Below are positions 37,613 to 46,640 of a stretch of 61,904 bases of DNA, piece by piece. The stretch is taken from assembly GCA_965371855.1 (NCBI GenBank), contig CBDUZZ010000020.1, forward strand, positions 1-61,904. Reading direction: 5' to 3'. The number at the start of each line of letters is the position of its first letter. Position 1 is the stretch's first letter. This DNA comes from JAADEM01 sp965371855. Lineage in GTDB: Bacteria > Bacteroidota > Bacteroidia > Bacteroidales > Marinilabiliaceae. Position numbers and translations under genes: made by a program. Below the pieces are notes generated by a model. The model saw nothing but the letters and a program-made list of their open reading frames with translations. It did no database searches and had not been told where the DNA came from.

Positions 37613-37625
37613 GAAAAATAAAATC

Positions 37626-39107
37626 ATGAATAAACTACAGTTACTATTATTGAGTCTGAGTATAATTATTTTAAGTTCAAGTGTTTTTGCACAATTTACT
37701 CATCCAGGTATTTATATGTCTGAGGCTGAACTTGACAGAATGAAAGAGGTGGTCAATTCATCAGAAGATAGCCGTATGAAACTTGGCTATGAGCGTATGC
37801 AAACTGGTAAAGGGCCTTGGACTGATGTGCCCAAGCAGGCATTTGGAAGCTTAGATTATGTACCACATCCTGTTCCGGGATCTGATAATTTCGAACTTCG
37901 TCACACTTTTACCCATGATGGAATGGCAGCTGAGGTACAAGCCCTTATGTGGGTAGTAACTGGAGATAGTCGACATGCTGAAAAGGCTATAGAAATTTTC
38001 AATGCATGGGCGAAAAAGAAATCGCCAGTTGATAGTCTTAATTGGTTGACAATGGGGTTCCGTGCACCCGATTGGTTTTCTTGTGCCGATATACTAAAGT
38101 ACTATAAAGGAGGGTATTCTGGATGGTCAGCTGAAGATATTAGAGCTTTTGACAAAAACTTTACTCCAGCCATAAAAAAGTTAGCACTATCACATGATGG
38201 ACATGGTCTTGGTAATCCTTATCAATGTCAAAACCAAAATGTTTTAATGGCAAGAGCTCGAATGGCTATAGGTGTATATGATGACGATGAAGACCTTTTT
38301 AATAATGGGCTTAATTTGTTACAGAAAAAACTGTATGGAGGCTCTGCTATTGAAAAACTATGGAATAAAAAAGTAACGGTTTTTGAAAGAACTATAGCAC
38401 CAAATGGTGAAATAATGGAACTGAATAGAAGTAAAACTGGTGATTTTGACCATGCAAATGCAAGTTTGCGCGGCCTTGTTGAAGCTGCCGAAATTTGTTG
38501 GCATCAGGGTAGAGAGAATTTGTATGAAAAACGGTTTGAAGTTTGGGACAAAACGCAAAATAAGTTTGTGACAGAAACAACACCGAGACTTGTAAAAGGT
38601 CTTGAATATTGGTCAGAAGGAGTCATGAATTCTTCTTTTAATACAACCAAATCAGGAGTTGTGATACCATCTAGTAAGACTCGTTACAGAAAAGGTTATG
38701 ACTGTGCAGTTAATCACTATAAATATCGATTGGGTGACAAGTACAATATGCCTGAAACAGAAGCCTATATGGATTATATCATCGAAAAAAAGAAATACTC
38801 AGGAAAATGGACTGCAACCCATGCTAATCTTTCTAAGGATTTAATTACCATAGTGAGTTCAGAACAAGATAAAATCGATTATAAAATTTCGATTTACCCC
38901 AATCCAACCTCAGGCATAATTAATGTAACAGGCGAAAATATGGACAAAGTAACGGTGTTTAATATGCATGGTGAAATAGTAAAGGTTTATCCTTCTAATC
39001 ATAAAAAACAGTTAGAAATAAATGTAGAAAATCAACCCACAGGTGTTTATTTCATTAAAATTAGTTCAGGGGGTAATCAAGTGGTTAAACAGATAATTAA
39101 GAATTAA
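37626..39107 (+). CDS. Alginate-lyase-superfamily protein with type IX sorting domain (lyase 2)
   Basis: A 493-residue relative of lyase 1 lacking the N-terminal beta domain. The ATG at 37626 is preferred over an in-frame TTG at 37611 because the signal peptide (MNKLQLLLLSLSIIILSSS, cleaved after VFAQ) begins there. The helical domain contains GDSRHAEKAIEIFNAWA, a QNQ motif (YQCQNQNVLMARARM), RTIAPNGEIMELNR and TPRLVKGLEYW. The sorting domain starts at IYPNP (423-427) and ends VVKQIIKN. It is probably a secreted uronic-acid-specific lyase. The signal peptide and first residues (FTHPGIY) match the truncated gene at 43258, and its 3' end matches lyase 4. Confidence 0.8.
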   Translation: MNKLQLLLLSLSIIILSSSVFAQFTHPGIYMSEAELDRMKEVVNSSEDSRMKLGYERMQTGKGPWTDVPKQAFGSLDYVPHPVPGSDNFELRHTFTHDGMAAEVQALMWVVTGDSRHAEKAIEIFNAWAKKKSPVDSLNWLTMGFRAPDWFSCADILKYYKGGYSGWSAEDIRAFDKNFTPAIKKLALSHDGHGLGNPYQCQNQNVLMARARMAIGVYDDDEDLFNNGLNLLQKKLYGGSAIEKLWNKKVTVFERTIAPNGEIMELNRSKTGDFDHANASLRGLVEAAEICWHQGRENLYEKRFEVWDKTQNKFVTETTPRLVKGLEYWSEGVMNSSFNTTKSGVVIPSSKTRYRKGYDCAVNHYKYRLGDKYNMPETEAYMDYIIEKKKYSGKWTATHANLSKDLITIVSSEQDKIDYKISIYPNPTSGIINVTGENMDKVTVFNMHGEIVKVYPSNHKKQLEINVENQPTGVYFIKISSGGNQVVKQIIKN

Positions 39108-39146
39108 AATGCATTTATAAAACTATAACCTATGATAAAAATAAAT
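39041..39146 (+). repeat. 106-bp repeat, copy 1 (3' end class Y plus orphan gene start)
   Basis: Matches 43167-43272 base for base as far as I can read. It spans the end of the sorting domain, the stop, the spacer and an ATG with the first codons (MIKIN). In this copy the ATG at 39132 leads nowhere: the frame runs into a hairpin repeat and stops after 27 codons. It is the 5' stump of a lost lyase gene. Confidence 0.9.
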
Positions 39147-39161
39147 TACTGGCATCCGACT

Positions 39162-39194
39162 AAATCCCCCTTAGAAAAGGGGGTGAGGGGGATT
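39162..39194. repeat. C-rich/G-rich palindromic repeat unit
   Basis: aaatccccc, ttagaaaa, ggggg, tgagggggatt: the ccccctt arm can pair with either of two G-runs (aaggggg or gggggatt). This is the pattern of a short interspersed repeat found in many genomes. It lies exactly where the orphan gene start (39132) loses its reading frame, in the 244-base spacer between lyases 2 and 3, and may mark the break point. Confidence 0.6.
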
Positions 39195-39334
39195 GATAAT
39201 GAAAACCAATGAGTTATGATGGATATCAATACTACTTTTATAAAGGGGGTCTTTTGGAGGTCTGGTTAAAATGTATCTATACGTGTCAAAAAGCATCATT
39301 TTTCCATGAATTTAATTTTCCTCGGACGCCAATA

Positions 39335-39594
39335 ATTTTAAATTAAAGATAATGAATTTCAGATTGAAAATAATTATAGAAATGAAAGATTTAAAAATTA
39401 TCCTACTGAGCTTTATGCTCCTTTGTACAGGTACTTTGTTTGCCCAAAATTACAATGTCAATCTTACGGCAAACGGGGGGAAGACAGTTGTTTATGCAGA
39501 ACCTGATGACGAAATAACTTTTGAAATTTCTGAAAACATCCCGGGGCCCACTACGAGAAATGTCTTTTTTTTGGATTACGTAAATATTAATTGG
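39335..39594 (+). repeat. 260-bp repeat, copy 2 (5' end class A)
   Basis: The second copy of the sequence at 35542-35801, of identical length, covering the upstream bases, the signal peptide and the first beta domain of lyase 3. Confidence 0.9.
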
Positions 39595-41523
39595 CAGGAT
39601 GGACATAAGTGGAAAGCAACTCCTGGTATTCACATGGTTCGCCGGTACATTCGTTGGCTAGCAAATACCCCTACTTCCGTTGTAGAAGACAATGATGCGA
39701 CTCAGGATTTTATGCACAAATGGGTTGTTATTATTGTTGAAGACCCTAATGGAGTGAATTTAGATGAATTTCGTCATCCTGGATTGGAAGCTACAGCAAG
39801 TCAATTAGAGCAAATTCAACAAAATGTTCTAATTAATGGGCATCCTATGCGAACAGCTTGGCAGTCATTTAGAAATACAGCTAATGGTTATTTAAACTAC
39901 ACTCCCAATGGGATGGATACATTAAATATGGCGGGATTTAATAAAGTTTACAGAAATCAATGGGATAAAGACGGTAAAGCTTTATACAGGCTTTCTTTGG
40001 CTTGGGCAATAAGTGGAGATAACAGATATGCTGATAAGGCAATTGAAATATTAAATGATTGGTCTTATAAAAACAAGGCTCTGAGAACCACTTACACAAG
40101 CCAGTATGCTTTTTTACACCAAACCCATTGTTACGGATTGTGGATAAATGGGGCAGAATTACTGCGTTATTATAAAGGGAAAAATAATGTAAGTTCGGGT
40201 TGGTCAGATGTTGATATCGCTCAATGGGATAAATATTTTAGAGAAGTTTTTGCTCCAATGACAATGGGTTGGGGTGGACATGGAAATGGAGTTTGGGGAG
40301 GTCAAAATCAAAATCTTAATGTGTACAAATCTCGTATGATGGCTGCTATTCATGCCAACAACAGAGGTATGTTTGACGCTGCTAGCTATTTGATGTTTAC
40401 AAACCAAAGGGCATTCGCTGAAAATCAAGCGGTACATGGCAAAGCAACAATTACTTATGTAGAACAGTCGATTGGTTCGGTCAATCATTTTGGTGAGGTA
40501 ATGGAAATAAGTAGAAATGATGTTACCAAACCAGATTGGGGACACGCTTCAATGTGTACTTCCACGATTACGCAAATGGCTAATTTTTTATGGCATCAAA
40601 AAGGTTATATCAACGAAAATGATTTTTATGGTTTAGTGATAGATAATAACCCTAAACCAAGGTTACTTCATATGATAGATTGGCTTACCGATTTTTCCAT
40701 TACGGGAGGTCCTTATACTAAGCAACAGTTTGAAAGTGATGGTGATGCAGTCAATAGTATTGGTACAATTGTAACAAATGGAACTGGAGCTATCAGATCA
40801 AAGTACAATCAAAAAGTAATTGCTCGTACTGATAGATATACTGCGTGGGCTCAGCAGTACTACAATCACTACAATTATGTAATGGGAAATGTTAATCCGA
40901 TTTCAGTAGGTTGGGCAAATGTTGCTCAAAATGGTGGAGGTAGTGTAAACGACCGTTTACTTTTCTCTCGTTTAAATGATGGTTGGGTTGACCCGGATAC
41001 ATTAAAAGTTACTGTTGACCAAAACACCAAGGCTACAATATCAATAAATCCAAGTTCTAATATTTCAGAAGGAGAAGGTGTGATTGTAACTTTTGGAGGC
41101 ACAAGTGACGGTACAATTATTTCCTCAATTGTTAAATTGGATGGCGCGATTCAAAATTGGACAAGTGGTTCAACTTGGGTTGCAGTAGCTGGGCAACATA
41201 CATTTCAAGTAACAGTAACAGATGATAAAGGAGGAATGGTGACTAAGTCCGTGACTGTGACAGTTGCACCTATTACGACTGTAGTAGACCTTAATGAAAT
41301 AGATTTCACCATTTACCCCAACCCTACTGCTGATGTTTTCCATGTTACAGGAAATAATATTGACAAGGTAACAGTAATTAATACACTAGGGAAAAATCTT
41401 AATACTTACTCTGTAAACGGTACAGAATTGCAAATTGATTTATCCAGCCAACCATCAGGCGTTTATTTTATTAAAATACTGTCGGGAGATAAGGGAGTTG
41501 TTAAGAAAATAATTAAAAAATAA
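39352..41523 (+). CDS. Alginate-lyase-superfamily protein with Ig-like domain and type IX sorting domain (lyase 3)
   Basis: At 723 residues this is the largest lyase of the set. The N-terminal 90 residues are almost the same as in lyase 1 (repeat). The catalytic helical domain (about 130-560) has GDNRYADKAIEILNDWS, GGHGNGVWGGQNQNLN (Gln318-Gln320) and YVEQSIGSVNHFGEVMEISR. It is followed by an immunoglobulin/PKD-like beta-sandwich (about 562-645, ISEGEGVIVTFGG ... TFQVTVTDDKGGMVTKSV) not present in the other lyases, then the sorting domain from IYPNP (654-658). The extra domain could be a spacer or carbohydrate-binding module. Substrate and exact lyase family unknown. Confidence 0.8.
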   Translation: MNFRLKIIIEMKDLKIILLSFMLLCTGTLFAQNYNVNLTANGGKTVVYAEPDDEITFEISENIPGPTTRNVFFLDYVNINWQDGHKWKATPGIHMVRRYIRWLANTPTSVVEDNDATQDFMHKWVVIIVEDPNGVNLDEFRHPGLEATASQLEQIQQNVLINGHPMRTAWQSFRNTANGYLNYTPNGMDTLNMAGFNKVYRNQWDKDGKALYRLSLAWAISGDNRYADKAIEILNDWSYKNKALRTTYTSQYAFLHQTHCYGLWINGAELLRYYKGKNNVSSGWSDVDIAQWDKYFREVFAPMTMGWGGHGNGVWGGQNQNLNVYKSRMMAAIHANNRGMFDAASYLMFTNQRAFAENQAVHGKATITYVEQSIGSVNHFGEVMEISRNDVTKPDWGHASMCTSTITQMANFLWHQKGYINENDFYGLVIDNNPKPRLLHMIDWLTDFSITGGPYTKQQFESDGDAVNSIGTIVTNGTGAIRSKYNQKVIARTDRYTAWAQQYYNHYNYVMGNVNPISVGWANVAQNGGGSVNDRLLFSRLNDGWVDPDTLKVTVDQNTKATISINPSSNISEGEGVIVTFGGTSDGTIISSIVKLDGAIQNWTSGSTWVAVAGQHTFQVTVTDDKGGMVTKSVTVTVAPITTVVDLNEIDFTIYPNPTADVFHVTGNNIDKVTVINTLGKNLNTYSVNGTELQIDLSSQPSGVYFIKILSGDKGVVKKIIKK

Positions 41524-41533
41524 TATATGTTTA
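41462..41533 (+). repeat. 72-bp repeat, copy 2 (3' end class X)
   Basis: Identical to 37402-37473; it forms the 3' end of lyase 3 and the first 10 bases after its stop. Confidence 0.9.
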
Positions 41534-41547
41534 TAAATCCTTAAATC

Positions 41548-43233
41548 ATGAAAAAAATAAGCCAGTTATTGCTGAGTTTGAGTTTAATTATTTTTAGCTC
41601 AAACACTTTATTTGCACAAGATCCTTCAGTTTATATTGAAGCGACTCCAAAAAATGCAAACCCGGGAGATGAAGTCACATTTACTATCATTAAAAAAAAC
41701 ATGAATGGAGTGTGGGTTCAATTACTATTTGATGGACAAAATGTAAATCAGTGGCAAGATGGACATAAGTGGATTGCAACACCTGGAACACATGTATTGC
41801 GAGCTTATTATAAATTTGGCACCCCCCAACAAACTCGAAATCAAACGGCGATTGTTAATGTTTCAGGTTGGGATACCAAAACATTTAATCATTTAGGCTT
41901 TTTAAATACTGACGCAGAACTTGCCCGTATAAAAAATAATATTACTGACCCGAATCATCCGATGGGACAAGCATGGTCATTGCTTTCAAAAGGAACAAAT
42001 TTCAATTATACACCAAATCCACCGGGATATCTTAATATGGATATTCCATCGCAAAAATTACCTTTCGATCAAGATCGAAGAGCTCTTTACAACTTTGCCA
42101 TGAAATGGGCAGCAGATGGAGATGTTCGTTATGCAGATAAGGCAGTAGAAATACTTAATGCCTGGGCTTCAACAAATAAAAGCATTGCGGATACAACAGG
42201 ATCGGTTTATCAGTATTTACATGCTACTAATACTATGCATTGGTGGTTGTTTGCTGCTGAACTTTTAAAATATCATGATGGTGGATATTCAGCTTGGGCA
42301 CAAGCAGATATTGATAAGTGGGATGCTTATGTACGAAAAGTATATGTTCCCATGACAATGACTTGGAATGGAAGCTATGGGGGACAAAATCAACCTTTAT
42401 ATGTGGCACTTGCTCGTATGACCTTAGGTATTTATTTAGATGATGACGTGCTGTTTCAATTTGGGTTTGATCACATGTTTACAGAGAAAATTAACATGAA
42501 TAAGAGTTTGTCTAAATACAAAGCTCTCTGTGGAGGTTATGATAAAATATCATTATTTGAATTATCAATTGCTCCAACGGGTGAATTTGTTGAAGTAAAC
42601 AGAGATGCAGGGCATTACATTATGGATATTAGTGCAACTGTAATTATGGCAGAAGTGCTTTGGCATCAGGGTATTGATATGTATAATATGAAACTTAGAG
42701 GAGAATCCACACCACGACTGTATAAAGGGATGGAATGGGCTTATAAAGCAGCTAACGAAGGTGAAGTTTACGCTACAGTTCTTAATACCACATGGGAGGG
42801 GAATAATCAAAAAACAAAATCAAAGTTAAGAGCAAAATTTGAAATAGCATATAACCACTATAAATGGAGGTTAAATGAAACGTATCCTGTACCGAATCTT
42901 GAGAAGTTTACATTGGACTTTAGAGGTCAGCGTGGTGATGCAACAATCGTTTCTCATGCTGATTTGGATAAACCAGACATTACTTCTGTATCAGGCATAG
43001 GGGATATAGATTTTGCAATTTATCCCAACCCTGCTTCTGAAGTAATCACTGTAGCGGGTGAAAATATGGATAAGGTAATGGTGTTTAATGTACTTGGCGA
43101 AAGGGTGAAATCTTATTATCCAAGTAATAAGAAACAGTTACAAATAAATTTAGAAAATCAACCCATAGGTGTTTATTTCATTAAAATTAGTTCAGGGGGT
43201 AATCAAGTGGTTAAACAGATAATTAAGAATTAA
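41548..43233 (+). CDS. Alginate-lyase-superfamily protein with type IX sorting domain (lyase 4)
   Basis: A 561-residue exported protein (signal about 1-24, ending LFAQ). A short beta domain (VYIEATPKNANPGDEVTF, GHKWIATPGTHVLRAYY) precedes the helical domain with GDVRYADKAVEILNAWA, GGQNQPLYVALARM, ELSIAPTGEFVEVNR and TPRLYKGMEWAY. The sorting domain starts at IYPNP (491-495) and ends VVKQIIKN like lyase 2. Only the QNQ and the Glu-Xaa-Asn-Arg motifs are common to lyases 1-4, making these the best catalytic or substrate-binding candidates. It probably acts extracellularly on a uronic-acid-containing chain. Confidence 0.8.
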   Translation: MKKISQLLLSLSLIIFSSNTLFAQDPSVYIEATPKNANPGDEVTFTIIKKNMNGVWVQLLFDGQNVNQWQDGHKWIATPGTHVLRAYYKFGTPQQTRNQTAIVNVSGWDTKTFNHLGFLNTDAELARIKNNITDPNHPMGQAWSLLSKGTNFNYTPNPPGYLNMDIPSQKLPFDQDRRALYNFAMKWAADGDVRYADKAVEILNAWASTNKSIADTTGSVYQYLHATNTMHWWLFAAELLKYHDGGYSAWAQADIDKWDAYVRKVYVPMTMTWNGSYGGQNQPLYVALARMTLGIYLDDDVLFQFGFDHMFTEKINMNKSLSKYKALCGGYDKISLFELSIAPTGEFVEVNRDAGHYIMDISATVIMAEVLWHQGIDMYNMKLRGESTPRLYKGMEWAYKAANEGEVYATVLNTTWEGNNQKTKSKLRAKFEIAYNHYKWRLNETYPVPNLEKFTLDFRGQRGDATIVSHADLDKPDITSVSGIGDIDFAIYPNPASEVITVAGENMDKVMVFNVLGERVKSYYPSNKKQLQINLENQPIGVYFIKISSGGNQVVKQIIKN

Positions 43234-43272
43234 AATGCATTTATAAAACTATAACCTATGATAAAAATAAAT
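43167..43272 (+). repeat. 106-bp repeat, copy 2 (3' end class Y plus gene start)
   Basis: The second copy of 39041-39146. Here the ATG at 43258 continues into a recognisable lyase N-terminus, which identifies the orphan start at 39132 as the same kind of gene. Confidence 0.9.
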
Positions 43273-43641
43273 CAATTATTGCTGAGTTTGAGTATAATTA
43301 TTTTAAGTTCAAGTGTTTTTGCACAATTTACTCATCCAGGGATTTACAATTCGCAGGAAGAGTTGGAAGTAATAAAGGTCAATATCAATAGCACTGCTCC
43401 TCATCCTATGAAAGAGGGTTGGAAAGAGATGCTTAGTAGTACAAGCCATAAAATTACCGACAGAGTTAAATACACAAGTCTCGTTTGGCAACCACATCCA
43501 ATGGAAATAGTTTATCCTAAAGAAGTAGGAAAACAACGCTTTTTTAATGATGGTCAGGCTGCTTATGCACATGCATTGCAGTGGGTTGTTACAGGTAAGC
43601 AGGTGTATGCCAATAAGGCAATAGAGTTATCATTCTCCTGA
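43258..43641 (+). pseudogene. Truncated alginate-lyase-superfamily gene (5' third only)
   Basis: It encodes a signal peptide and about 105 further residues matching the start of lyase 2 (FTHPGIYNSQEEL; HALQWVVTGKQVYANKAIE), then breaks off at GKQVYANKAIELSFS and stop. All of the QNQ/Glu-Xaa-Asn-Arg region and the sorting domain is missing. The break joins directly to the C-terminal fragment of a SASA esterase in another frame (next entry), so this is a deletion or recombination product rather than a small gene. Confidence 0.85.
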
Positions 43642-43839
43642 CGATCAGGGATCACCTGATATCCGAAATGCCCAGGCACACTTTTGGAAAGAAGGCATTG
43701 CACTTGAAGGGCTCGATTCGGATGCTTTGATGGAAAAAATCGCCAAAAAGATGGCAAAGGTATCCACTTTAGTGGTCAGGGATTACGTGCTCATGCTGAT
43801 GTTTGGGTGCAAAAAAATAGCACCTTGGTTAAAAAGTAA
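43626..43839 (+). pseudogene. C-terminal fragment of a sialate-O-acetylesterase-type (SASA) esterase, frameshifted, copy 1
   Basis: A frame starting YHSPDDQGSPDIRNAQ and FWKEGIALEG is typical of the last part of SASA-domain carbohydrate acetylesterases. A one-base deletion after gatgctttg shifts the frame, and the match continues in another frame as DGKGIHFSGQGLRAHADVW, which carries the His of the SGNH-type active site, to a stop at 43839. There is no start or N-terminal part. From 43684 to 43781 it is 97 of 99 identical to 46641-46739. Confidence 0.75.
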
Positions 43840-43891
43840 AATACATAAATAAAAAATATGCTAATATTTATCTAATTAAAAAGTGAAATAA

Positions 43892-46483
43892 ATGAATAAT
43901 AAAAAAAGATTGCTAATATTTATCTTTTCAATTTCCATATTTGGCTGTTGCGCTCAAGATAAAATTGATTTTCGGGCAGGTAGGCTGCAATTGAAAATAG
44001 ATGAAAATGGTCAGCTTAGATCATTAACAGATGTAATTGCAAAAAGGGATTACCTTCATTCAAAGAAGCCAAGTTACTTGCTAATGCTGAAGCGTTATTC
44101 AGAAAATGCCCTTAAAGCTCCTGTTGGCATGAGGATGTTAAATAGATCGGGTGACTCTTTTACCGTGAAACTTATATATGATGAGGAGACATCTTTACAA
44201 ATTGAAATTACTAAAAAGGATGGTTGGTTTAGGTTTGAAGTTGGAGGTGCAACGGGAATTGATGATATTGACATGATACGCTGGGGACCGTTTTATACCA
44301 ATATTGTAGGAACGGTAGGTGAATTCTTCGGTGTTTTGCATTCCGATGAATCTACAATTGGTATGATGAGTTTAGAACCAAATACCGATGGCTTGAGTTT
44401 CACCGATGGTAAAATATATTTTGGAGCCAATAGTTCAAATTGTGCTTTTTGGATGCCTTATCCACAAAAAGGGAGTTATGTTCTTTTAGATGCAATGGAT
44501 CATACCCGTTCACGGAAATTTAAACCATTTCGCTCTTCCACACCGGTAAAGGGATTTACAATTATTGGTTCGGCAGTGGCTCTTTATTGTGCTGAAAAAG
44601 GAAGAGAGTTGGATCAGATTGAAGAAATTGTTTTGAACGAGGGTCTGCCTCATCCTGTTAAAAACGGGGAATGGATTAAACGTTCTATGAAGTTGAAGGC
44701 TCCTTCAATTTGGACATCTTACAACCAGAATACAGCAACAAGTGTTATGGAACTCTGTGAAAAAATGAAAGGCAGTGATATAACTCCTTTTCTTAAAATG
44801 TTTGGTAATTGGGGTCATTTTCAGCTCGACTCAAATTTGTATCCGGGAGGAGATGATGCAATTCGCAGAATAAGCGAAGAATGCACAAAAAATGGTATTG
44901 GGTTTACGATGTACACACTCACAAATTTTCTTAAACCTAAAGGGCAAAATTTTAAGTCTACAAAAGGAGCTTTACCCGAACCATTTATTACTCCGGTAAT
45001 AGATAAACGCTTCGAAACATACGATATCACTTCAGAGTTGGTCCGTTCAGTTAATGAGAAGGAAACGAAAATTTTAATAAAAGAAGACAGTACCCTCAAT
45101 CGTTTTTTTAGTAAGAATGGGAACAGCAAACAACAACAGGTCCTTTTAAAAATTGGGAATGAATTGATTTATTTCAAGGAAAAAACCATAAACGGGGATC
45201 ATATTATATTTTCGGGTTGTATTCGCGGGTATTTAATGAGTGCAGTGAATTCACATAAAAAAGGAGATAAAATGGAATTTCTATATCATGCAGGATATGA
45301 AAGCCTCTTCCCGGGAACTCTTGATATGAATAAAGATGTTGCAATGAATATTGGCAATAGAGCAAAGGAATTGGGATTTACAAGGGTTTTGTTCGATGGT
45401 ATTGAAGGTTGCCTTGCAACCGGACATGGGTACTTTGCCAAAAACCAGTCGATGAAAACGGTTTATGATATTAATAAAGACCGTGAGATGGATTATTCTG
45501 CCAGTAGGATTAGTAACTACACCTGGTATATGATGGGACCGATAAGCTGGGGGGAGCATCGACATCCTAATTTCAGGGGAACAATGCTGGATTACAGGAT
45601 AAATCGGCAATTGCAACTTCAAAGAAGCCATACTCCGCATAAACTTGGGCAATATTATATGAGTGATGCAAGCCCCGGGGATATTAACTGGCTCATGGGA
45701 TTAACGGTAGGATGGAATGCCGGGGTCGATTTTTCTTTGAATATGGATAGTTTTGAGAAGCGACCTGATAAAGATGAAATTATTGATATCATCAGGAAAT
45801 GGGAAGATGTTAGAAAATCGGACAAGGTTACTGATAAGCAGAAATTATTATTACGGCAAATAGATTGTAGTTTCGATATAAAATCTAAAAAAAATGGAAC
45901 ATATGAGCTTGTATTGAAAAAACGTTGGCATCATGAGGGTGTTGAAATTTTAAACCCCTCGGTGATTATACTTAAAAATAAAACGGGAGGTGCAAAGGCA
46001 GTTGATTGTGGAATTGATATCAGTTGGACCCACAGCCCCTTAATATTTCAAAAAGTTGCCATTTCAAACGATATCCCTCTTTTTAATGGCAATGAAAACG
46101 ATTGGTCCGTTGCAGTACCCGGCGATGGCAGTTTTCAGCGAAACAATAAGCGACAATTTAATTTTGTATTGCGTGTGCCGGAGGATGCCAAAACAGGTAT
46201 TAAAAACCCTGTTTTTTCGGTTGATGGCAAACAGTTTTTTATGGTACCTGTTACGCTTCAGCCTGGGCAGTATATGGCAACTCCTTTAAATATCCCAATG
46301 GCGTTTATTTATAATAAAAACCATGAGGTGCTTTTTGAAGTTCCTATTCGTTACAGTAATAATTTACCCATTTTAGGTACAAAAACAGAGTTTAGAATAA
46401 GTTGCAAATTGGAAGCTTTAAATCCTTCTGACGCGCCTATCGCTTTACTTAATATATTTCATTCAGAAATAATAAAAAAATAA
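43892..46483 (+). CDS. Large exported protein of unknown function, possible TIM-barrel hydrolase
   Basis: I do not recognise this 863-residue protein. The N-terminus has a lipobox-like end (IFGCCAQD, Cys about 19-20). About 25-270 is beta-rich (DFRAGRLQLKIDENGQLRSL, WFRFEVGGATGIDD). From about 280 it looks like a barrel: TPFLKMFGNWGHFQLDS, NGIGFTMYTLTNFL, LGFTRVLFDGIEGCLATGHGYF (Asp502, Glu505) and HKLGQYYMSDASPGDINW. The FDGIEG strand end, with two acids, resembles the catalytic position of TIM-barrel glycosidases. A C-terminal beta domain (about 650-863) follows. It lies between two copies of a SASA fragment, so it may have been brought in by the same recombination. A new glycoside hydrolase family is a reasonable hypothesis. 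Confidence 0.65.
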   Translation: MNNKKRLLIFIFSISIFGCCAQDKIDFRAGRLQLKIDENGQLRSLTDVIAKRDYLHSKKPSYLLMLKRYSENALKAPVGMRMLNRSGDSFTVKLIYDEETSLQIEITKKDGWFRFEVGGATGIDDIDMIRWGPFYTNIVGTVGEFFGVLHSDESTIGMMSLEPNTDGLSFTDGKIYFGANSSNCAFWMPYPQKGSYVLLDAMDHTRSRKFKPFRSSTPVKGFTIIGSAVALYCAEKGRELDQIEEIVLNEGLPHPVKNGEWIKRSMKLKAPSIWTSYNQNTATSVMELCEKMKGSDITPFLKMFGNWGHFQLDSNLYPGGDDAIRRISEECTKNGIGFTMYTLTNFLKPKGQNFKSTKGALPEPFITPVIDKRFETYDITSELVRSVNEKETKILIKEDSTLNRFFSKNGNSKQQQVLLKIGNELIYFKEKTINGDHIIFSGCIRGYLMSAVNSHKKGDKMEFLYHAGYESLFPGTLDMNKDVAMNIGNRAKELGFTRVLFDGIEGCLATGHGYFAKNQSMKTVYDINKDREMDYSASRISNYTWYMMGPISWGEHRHPNFRGTMLDYRINRQLQLQRSHTPHKLGQYYMSDASPGDINWLMGLTVGWNAGVDFSLNMDSFEKRPDKDEIIDIIRKWEDVRKSDKVTDKQKLLLRQIDCSFDIKSKKNGTYELVLKKRWHHEGVEILNPSVIILKNKTGGAKAVDCGIDISWTHSPLIFQKVAISNDIPLFNGNENDWSVAVPGDGSFQRNNKRQFNFVLRVPEDAKTGIKNPVFSVDGKQFFMVPVTLQPGQYMATPLNIPMAFIYNKNHEVLFEVPIRYSNNLPILGTKTEFRISCKLEALNPSDAPIALLNIFHSEIIKK

Positions 46484-46495
46484 AGTTAATCATTT

Positions 46496-46640
46496 ATGTT
46501 ACGCAGAGAAAGGGATATTACAAATTATGGCGATCTTGATATACTTTGGTGGGACACATCAACTGATATGACTCCCGACAGATCGGATAAGTTTGCTACA
46601 CTTCTCAGTGATTATCCAAACATCATTACGAACAACAGAC
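46496..46640 (+). pseudogene. Internal fragment of a GH29 fucosidase gene
   Basis: The frame reads ITNYGDLDILWWDTSTDMTP and LLSDYPNIITNNRLG, which is the catalytic-nucleophile strand and following loop of a GH29 enzyme (Asp in WWDT). It differs from all three intact GH29 proteins in the window (WFDTP), so it is what is left of a fourth fucosidase. It starts and ends abruptly: the right end fuses at ttggaaag to the SASA fragment. Confidence 0.75.

Noticed and set aside
37611..37625. TTG start for lyase 2
   Set aside because: The 15 extra bases add charged residues before a signal peptide that begins cleanly at ATG 37626.
35559..43233. Firm annotation of the lyases as alginate lyases
   Set aside because: The fold family is recognisable but the PL5 catalytic motif is not, and the neighbourhood does not look like an alginate locus.
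43258..43641. A small intact secreted protein of 127 residues
   Set aside because: Its sequence is the front third of a lyase and it breaks off at a junction with a SASA fragment in another frame.
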